From assembly GCA_905250115.1 (NCBI GenBank), contig CAJNOI010000093.1:205876-269875 (forward strand): a DNA stretch of 64,000 nt, given 5' to 3'. Both the position numbers and the translations under genes were made by a program. Of the stretch, positions 58,001-64,000 are shown piece after piece. The stretch's first letter is position 1. Every line of letters starts with the position of its first letter. The notes under the pieces are model-generated. The model saw only the letters and a list, made by a program, of their open reading frames with translations, was not told where the DNA came from and did no database searches. This DNA is from Adineta steineri. Lineage: Eukaryota > Rotifera > Eurotatoria > Adinetida > Adinetidae.

Positions 58001-61000
58001 TCAACAAATAATAACATTAAAACCAGCAAATAAAGTCTTTGAAAATTTATGTAAATTTGATTTATCATCAGGTGAAAAAGATTTAAGAAAATATTTAACT
58101 GATGATGTTATAAGAGATTTATATACAAATGAATCATTACAAATATTAGATGACGAATGGAAACAATTAAATGAAGATAGAACTAATCTTAGATATATTT
58201 ATCCAACTGGTGATGCATCAAAAATTGTTTTACCTTGTAATTTAGAAAGATTAATTTATAATGCAAAAAAAACATTTAATATTTCAAATCGAACACAATC
58301 AAATTTATCACCAATGGAAGTTATTCAAGGTTTACAAAGATTAACACAACGTCTTGTTATTGTCAAAGGTGATGATCGTTTATCACGTGAAGCACAAAAT
58401 AATGCAACAATGTTAATGAATATATTATTACGTTCATCATTATCATCTCGTCAAGTTCTACAAGTTCATCGTTTAACTGATGAAGCATTTAATTGGCTTT
58501 GTGGTGAAATTGAAACACGTTTTCAACAAGCACAAGTTCAATCAGGTGAAATGGTTGGTGCATTAGCTGCACAATCACTTGGTGAACCAGCTACACAAAT
58601 GACATTAAATACATTTCATTATGCTGGTGTTTCAGCTAAAAATGTAACACTTGGTGTTCCACGTCTTAAAGAAATTATAAATGTTTCAAAAAAACCTAAA
58701 ACACCATCATTAACTGTTTATTTAACTGGTCAAGCAACAAATGATGCTGAAAAATGTAAACAAGTTTTATGTCGTCTTGAACATTGTACATTAAGAAAAG
58801 TAACTGCAAATACAGCTATTTATTATGATCCTGATCCACAAGAAACAGTTATATCTGAAGATCAAGAATGGGTTAATACATATTATGAAATGCCTGATCA
58901 AGATATAACAAATATATCACAATGGTTATTAAGAATTGAATTAGATCGTAAAAGAATGACAGATAAAACATTAACTATGGAACAAATATCTGAAAAAATT
59001 TCACAAGGTTTTGGTGATTGTCTTAATGTTATATTTAATGATGATAATGCTGAAAAACTTGTTTTACGTATACGTACGGTTGATCAAAGTAAAACATCAA
59101 GTGGTGATGAAGTTGAAGATACAACACGAATGGATGATGATACATTTCTTCGTTGTTTAGAATCTTCAATGCTTTCAGATTTAACATTACAAGGTATTGA
59201 TGCTATATCAAAAGTTTATATGGTTAATCCTAAAGTTGATGAATCAAAAAAACGTATTCAAATAAATGAAAATGGTGAAATTGAAAAAATAGCTGATTGG
59301 ATGTTAGAAACAGATGGTACAGCATTAAAAAAAGTTTTATCAACAAAAGATGTTGATTCACGTCGAACATTTACAAATGATGTTGTGGAAATATTTGATG
59401 TACTTGGTATTGAAGCTGTACGAAAAGCTATTGAACGTGAAATGAATCATGTTATTTCATTTGATGGTTCATATGTTAATTATAGACATTTAGCTTTATT
59501 ATGTGATGTTATGACAACAAAAGGACATTTAATGGCTATTACAAGACATGGTATTAATAGACAAGATGTTGGACCTATTATGAGATGTTCATTTGAAGAA
59601 ACTGTTGATGTTTTAATGGAAGCTGCTGCACATTCAGAATCTGATCCATTGAAAGGTGTTTCAGAAAATATTCTTCTTGGACAATTAGCTAAAATTGGTA
59701 CGGGATCATTTGATTTATTATTAGATGTTGAAAAATGTGCAACTGCAATGGAATTACCAATGAATTTTGCTCAAGATACATTTAATGAAATGATGAGTGG
59801 TGCAGCAAGAAGAGAATTTGAACAACGTGATAGACATGGTGTTGAAACACCTTGGATTGGTTCATTATCAACAACACCATCACATTGGCCATCAACACCA
59901 GCACAAATGACACCAATGGGACAAGGTGGTTTTTCACCTTCAACAGTATCTGATTCAATTGGATTTTCACCAGCTTATTCACCTGGTTATCCATCATCAC
60001 CCGGTAATATGTCACCATCACCTTATACAAATGTTCAATCACCATCATCACCATCCAATTATCATCCACAATCACCAGGAAGTTATGCTGTTACATCACC
60101 ATCTTATTCACCTAATTCACCAAGTTATTCTCCAACATCACCAAGATATGCATCGAATGATATTTATGGATCTAAATCACCTCATTATAGGTATGTTTTC
60201 TTTTCATCTTTTTCTTCTTTTTAATATTATTAAAATAATTTTTAGTCCAACAAGTCCATCATATAGTCCTGCAACAAGTCCAACCTATTCTGGTAGTGGT
60301 CCAAAACAAGGTTCAACATCACCATTTTATTCTCCAACAAGTCCATCATATAGTCCAACATCTCCATCTTATAGTCCAACATCACCATCCTATTCACCAA
60401 ATCGATCCTATTCTCCAACATCACCTACATATTCAGTTCAAAGTCCAGTAGTAAATAATCAAGCTGCTGGAAATCAAGGTGAAATTTATTTTATAATTTT
60501 TCCTTTGAAAATAAATAATTTCTTTTTGTTTTAGGAGCTTATCGTACATCACCAAAATATAGTCCAACAAGGTAAATATTTAAGAAAAATAATTTATATA
60601 ATATATATAATTAAATAATTTTGTCTAGTCCAAGTTATTCTCCATCATCTCCATCATATTCTCCAACAAGTCCAGGCTATTCTCCATCATCACCTGGTTA
60701 TTCTCCATCAAGTCCACGTAAGAAAGAAACTTCTATCTATTTTATATCAAATCATATATTTATAGGTTATTCACCTTCATCACCTGGTTATTCAACTCAT
60801 GGTCCATCACCAAAATATTCTCCATCATCAAAATATTCACCTCAAAGTCCATCCTATTCTCCATCAAGTCCTTCATATAGTATGTTAACATTTTTTTTTC
60901 TCTATTCAAAAATATTTTTTGTTATTTTCTTTTATTTTTAGCACCAACAAGTCCATCATACAGTATGTATTTTAAATTTAATAAATTAAAATTAAATCTA

Positions 61001-61828
61001 AATTTTCCTTTTTTTCTTCTTAAGGTCCAACATCTCCAACATACAGTACGTATATATATTAACTAAATTAATAAATATTTCTTAAAATCTAATTAAAGGT
61101 CCAACATCTCCAACCTATTCTCCACAATCTCCATCAGGACCATCAACACCATCATACAGTAAATTAATTCAAATAAATATTTATTTTATTTAACTATTCT
61201 CTTTTCCTAGGTCCAACATCTCCAACATACAGTCAGTTTATTTTTTATTTAATAATAATAATACTAATAGTGAAATAATTTGTCTAGGTCCAACATCGCC
61301 AACATATTCTCCAAGTGGTCATGGTGGTAGTAGTGCATCACCAACATATTCTCCTACTTCACCAACTTATTCTCCAACTTCTCCGCAATATTCTCCTACA
61401 TCACCACAATATTCTCCTAGTTCACCAGTTTATAAACCTTCAGGTAGTCAATCTGGTTATACATCATCACTTTCACCAACATCACCACAATATAGGTTTG
61501 TTATTGATTTGTATTTATATATTTTCGAAATAATTTCATTTATTTTAGTCCAACATCCCCAACATATTCTCCAACACAGTCATCACCACGTTATAGGTAT
61601 ATAATTCGAATTTATTTTCTTTTTGTTTTTTAAATTTTTCTTTTTCTATTTGTTTTTAGTCCAACATCTCCAATCTATAGTCCAAATGTTGGTTCACCTC
61701 GTTATAGTCCGACATCTCCTCAATATTCACCTCAATCTCCCGCATCATCAACAATATCTTCATCAATATCATCACCACGTACACATGATGATGATGATTT
61801 AAATGATAATGGAGATCTTATGGATTAG
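55085..61828 (+). CDS. POLR2A: RNA polymerase II largest subunit RPB1, 16 exons with micro-exons in the CTD
   Basis: The catalytic subunit of RNA polymerase II. Exons: 55085-55352, 55403-55600, 55669-55943, 56007-56265, 56341-60190, 60246-60478, 60535-60571, 60629-60717, 60766-60879, 60942-60962, 61025-61045, 61099-61158, 61211-61231, 61288-61495, 61549-61596 and 61660-61828. They sum to 5871 nt, 1956 codons plus a stop (human RPB1 is 1970). Landmarks: clamp zinc site [38 protein letters not shown]; the active-site [16 protein letters not shown] with three Asp for Mg2+; the bridge helix ([40 protein letters not shown]); and the trigger loop ([20 protein letters not shown]). The C-terminal domain consists of YSPTSPS-type heptads, several degenerate, ending in an acidic tail ([12 protein letters not shown]). 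Exons 10, 11 and 13 are 21 nt each. All core motifs are intact. Confidence 0.96.
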
Positions 61829-61919
61829 AATATAGAAATTTAAAAAAAAAAGGACTTTGTATATTTGTTTATTGAAAAAGAAAAGCAGAAAAGTTTTTTT
61901 TTTCTTCTCATTGCTCGTA

Positions 61920-61925
61920 AATAAA
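61920..61925 (+). terminator. candidate polyadenylation signal of RPB1
   Basis: AATAAA about 92 bp after the stop codon, followed by a T-run. Cleavage has not been shown. Confidence 0.45.
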
Positions 61926-62270
61926 AGATGACACATTCACTTGTAAATAACTTTTTTTTTTCAAAAAAATATTTAATTGGTAATAAACAAAAATTATTTA
62001 GGTGATTAGAATATCATTGAAAAGAATGTGAACGAAAAACATCTGATGATTCAAAAGAAAGAGAGAGAGAGAGAAAAAAAGGAAGAGAAAGAAAAACTAA
62101 TATGACGATGAATAAGTATGTGTATATATTAATCAAAAGAAACTACTCGGTCAAACAGGAATGATAGAGAAACGTGATCGAATGTTATCTTTTGATAGTT
62201 GATAGTTGGCGAAACTTGATTTATTACGAATAAAAAGAAAAAAGCAACGTTATTTTATGTAAGTGAATAA
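61926..62270. other. intergenic region between RPB1 and the small lipidated protein gene
   Basis: AT-rich DNA with a GA-rich run near 62055-62095. No gene is seen. Confidence 0.5.
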
Positions 62271-62603
62271 ATGGGGAACGATACACGTTTTATCGAAGCT
62301 GAAGATTTACCATTTCGTTTAATTGAAACTCCCGTTGGATCAGCTCCTCCACCACCTTCTCCACCTACTCGTAAACATCATACACATTATAAACGTCATG
62401 CTCCACCGCCTCCACCACGGATTGATGGATATGATGCACCTCCATCACTACTTCCTCCTCCAATAGTACCAAAACGTTTTGATCAACCATCACCACGTAC
62501 TATTCCTCAACGAACTGATTATTCACAATTTAATTCAAAGAAAATACATTATCATTCAAGAAAAATTCCAAAATCAAAATTAGCATGCTGTGTTCTATCG
62601 TAA
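62271..62603 (+). CDS. small proline-rich protein with N-myristoylation and CaaX signals
   Basis: A 110-codon intact single exon. It begins MGNDTRFIEAEDLPFRLIE, where Gly2 fits N-myristoylation. The middle is rich in proline clusters (SAPPPPSPPTRK, APPPPPRIDGY, LLPPPIVPKRF) suited to SH3, WW or EVH1 partners. The C-terminus is basic (KKIHYHSRKIPKSK) and ends CCVLS. The last four residues form a CaaX box for farnesylation, identical to that of H-Ras, and the preceding Cys could be palmitoylated. It is therefore probably a membrane-attached adapter. I do not recognise a named family. It lies 440 bp downstream of RPB1, on the same strand. Confidence 0.65.
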   Translation: MGNDTRFIEAEDLPFRLIETPVGSAPPPPSPPTRKHHTHYKRHAPPPPPRIDGYDAPPSLLPPPIVPKRFDQPSPRTIPQRTDYSQFNSKKIHYHSRKIPKSKLACCVLS

Positions 62604-62985
62604 AGAATTTTTTATATTTTATTTAATCCATTTTTATGTACAACATATTTTCATTTGTTTTTATTAAAGATAATCTATGATATTGAATTATAATTATTTA
62701 AATACTCATTTTATTTCAAAATAAAAAATCTAAACAATCATTCATAGGTAGTTCTTTTGATTGTTGACTGAATTTAGTTTCAAGTTTGTTTGTCACATCT
62801 GATTCAATATAACATACGTCACTATTCTATAATACTTTCATAAAATCAATTTCTTTCGTTCGTGAGTCAATACAATTATTTGCATTCAATTTTATACTTA
62901 GTTTAGATTTTTCATATATTTATAACAAATGAAAATTTCAATACACAACAAAACAAGAAATACAACAAAATAAGAAATACAACAA
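62604..62985. other. intergenic region, nothing seen
   Basis: AT-rich DNA between convergent genes; no feature supported. Confidence 0.5.
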
Positions 62986-63285
62986 TTATTTATTTTTTCC
63001 ATTTGGAATTTTTTCATCTTCATAAGTCCATCCTGCAGTAGTATATCCACATATAGAACCTGATATACTACCAGCACAACCACTACTAACAATTCCTATT
63101 GTTGTACTAACAATTGTAGCTCCAATTGCACCTCCTGCCAATCCACCTACTGCAGCTCCAGTAATACCACCCGCTAATTGACCTGTAGCCTTATTTTTAT
63201 CAGTGATATATTTGGCTGCTAAACCAAATAAACCACCAGTAAAAGCACCTATCACAAGCGCATTTGGTAAAGGATTCAAAGCCAT
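62986..63285 (-). CDS. glycine-zipper membrane protein, 99 aa
   Basis: A short intact frame, MALNPLPNALVIGAFTGGLF, followed by glycine-zipper spans with GxxxG spacing (LAGGITGAAVGGLAGGAIGA, then IGIVSSGCAGSISGSICGY). It ends with a charged tail (TYEDEKIPNGKNK). These helices pack closely in membranes or form oligomers. It has no homologue I can name. An upstream exon is possible because no promoter context was seen, but the Met at 63285 is plausible as the start. Small proteins of this composition are common in bdelloid gene sets (inference). Confidence 0.6.
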   Translation of the reverse strand: MALNPLPNALVIGAFTGGLFGLAAKYITDKNKATGQLAGGITGAAVGGLAGGAIGATIVSTTIGIVSSGCAGSISGSICGYTTAGWTYEDEKIPNGKNK

Positions 63286-64000
63286 ATGGTTTAATTTATC
63301 TAATAAAATAATAAAATATTATTTAATAGGAAATAACGAACTCAGAAAATATTTAATTCTTATTACAATCAGTTGTATTCCTATCTTTCATTAAGAAATA
63401 ATGTTAAACTTACCTAATTTCTTCGTGGAAAATGAGAAATTGTTTGTCGATATATTATTAAAAGATAGCAAAGAAGGAAAATGTATATCTATATATATAT
63501 ATATGATACAGCCCAAATTAAAATTTCGATTCTGACTAGGCCAAATTGAAATTTTAATTCTGACTAGTCCAAAATAAAATTTTAATTTGGACTAGGCAAA
63601 TTTCAAATAACGAAATATAATGTATCCTATGTTTGAATTTAATTTATCTAGAATTTAATTACCAACCCAATACTTATTGATGAGAGAAATAATTTTTTTC
63701 TAACTGAACAAAACTAATAAATGCATTTTTCCATATCTCTATTATCTTCTATATTCTATAATCAGTATACATTGTTTTTTTCTAATCGAATAACTACCTC
63801 CTTTGGTTTAATCCCATTATTATCATTATCTTTGATAAAATAGTTTGATTTTTTTAGTGTGAACATATTCTTAAAATACATAGAAGAAGAACGAGAGAAA
63901 CACGTGACAATATATTTTGTCGTATGAATTATGTATTTTTTTCATTTTATTCTTCTTATTTTGAAATCAATGTCTAATTTCATTGCAAGGACTTTTCATA
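63286..64000. other. intergenic region with a short tandem repeat
   Basis: AT-rich DNA. It contains a (TA)n run near 63490 and the 28-bp tandem repeat at 63513-63596. No gene is seen to the end of the window. Confidence 0.55.
63513..63596. repeat. three tandem copies of a 28-bp repeat
   Basis: Units start at 63513, 63541 and 63569. Each begins ccaaa, has an AT-rich middle (ttaaaattt-like) and ends (t/g)gactag(g/t). A fourth partial unit may start at 63597. The middle is itself near-palindromic. Confidence 0.85.

Noticed and set aside
63203-63394. Plus-strand 63-codon frame at the window end
   Set aside because: It is antisense to the glycine-zipper gene and continues into AT-rich DNA.

Overview
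The window looks like nuclear DNA of a bdelloid rotifer, most like the AT-rich genus Rotaria (inference). The grounds are: very AT-rich DNA; eukaryotic genes with many GT-AG introns of about 45-65 bp; gene types that bdelloids carry in many copies (ADP-ribosyltransferase fused to TPRs, kelch propellers, LRR proteins, DUF707-like glycosyltransferases, Thr-rich surface proteins); a bacterial-looking PfkB kinase and a pentapeptide-repeat membrane protein; and many short (GGGTGT)n tracts, which match the TGTGGG telomere unit described for bdelloids. Two runs of N (11178-11187 and 31559-31658) are assembly gaps.

Layout. 1-5.3 kb: a rhodopsin-type GPCR (+) and glutamate-cysteine ligase (-). 5.3-12.2 kb: an inverted-repeat element, a frameshifted LRR gene (+), a kelch propeller gene (-), a low-complexity Ser/Thr-coding stretch with a gap, and a secreted PAN-like exon (-). 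13.8-21.2 kb, all minus strand: an LCLAT1-type acyltransferase, a full PARP1 homologue and a PfkB-family kinase. 22-31.4 kb: a pentapeptide-repeat membrane protein (-), a 125-bp tandem repeat, a less AT-rich unclassified stretch, an unrecognised gene with a duplicated exon, tRNA-Thr(UGU), and a type II membrane protein with a Thr/Ala stalk and a sandwich-like ectodomain (-). 32-38 kb: a decayed fem-1-like ankyrin pseudogene (+), a DUF707 glycosyltransferase (-), a phospholipase A2-like secreted protein (-) and intergenic DNA. 38.9-47.4 kb: glycogen debranching enzyme (-) and an ADP-ribosyltransferase/TPR protein (-). 49.3-52.2 kb: two genes I do not recognise (+) and a GPI-type mucin-like gene (-). 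55-63.3 kb: the RNA polymerase II large subunit RPB1 (+), a small doubly lipidated proline-rich protein (+) and a glycine-zipper protein (-).

Housekeeping genes (GCLC, PARP1, AGL, RPB1, LCLAT1) sit among rapidly evolving accessory genes, pseudogenes and repeats. There is no sign of operons. The two strongest oddities are RPB1, whose C-terminal repeat domain is split by many tiny introns into exons that include three 21-nt micro-exons, each worth exactly one heptad, and the dispersed telomere-like tracts, several of which share the same flank (atcTTGAGGGTG). Exon boundaries were read by eye from GT-AG signals, reading phase and family knowledge. Exon sums that I checked came out in frame for RPB1, AGL, the pentapeptide protein, the stalked membrane protein, the PLA2-like gene, the mucin-like gene and the two unrecognised genes at 49.3 and 50.8 kb.
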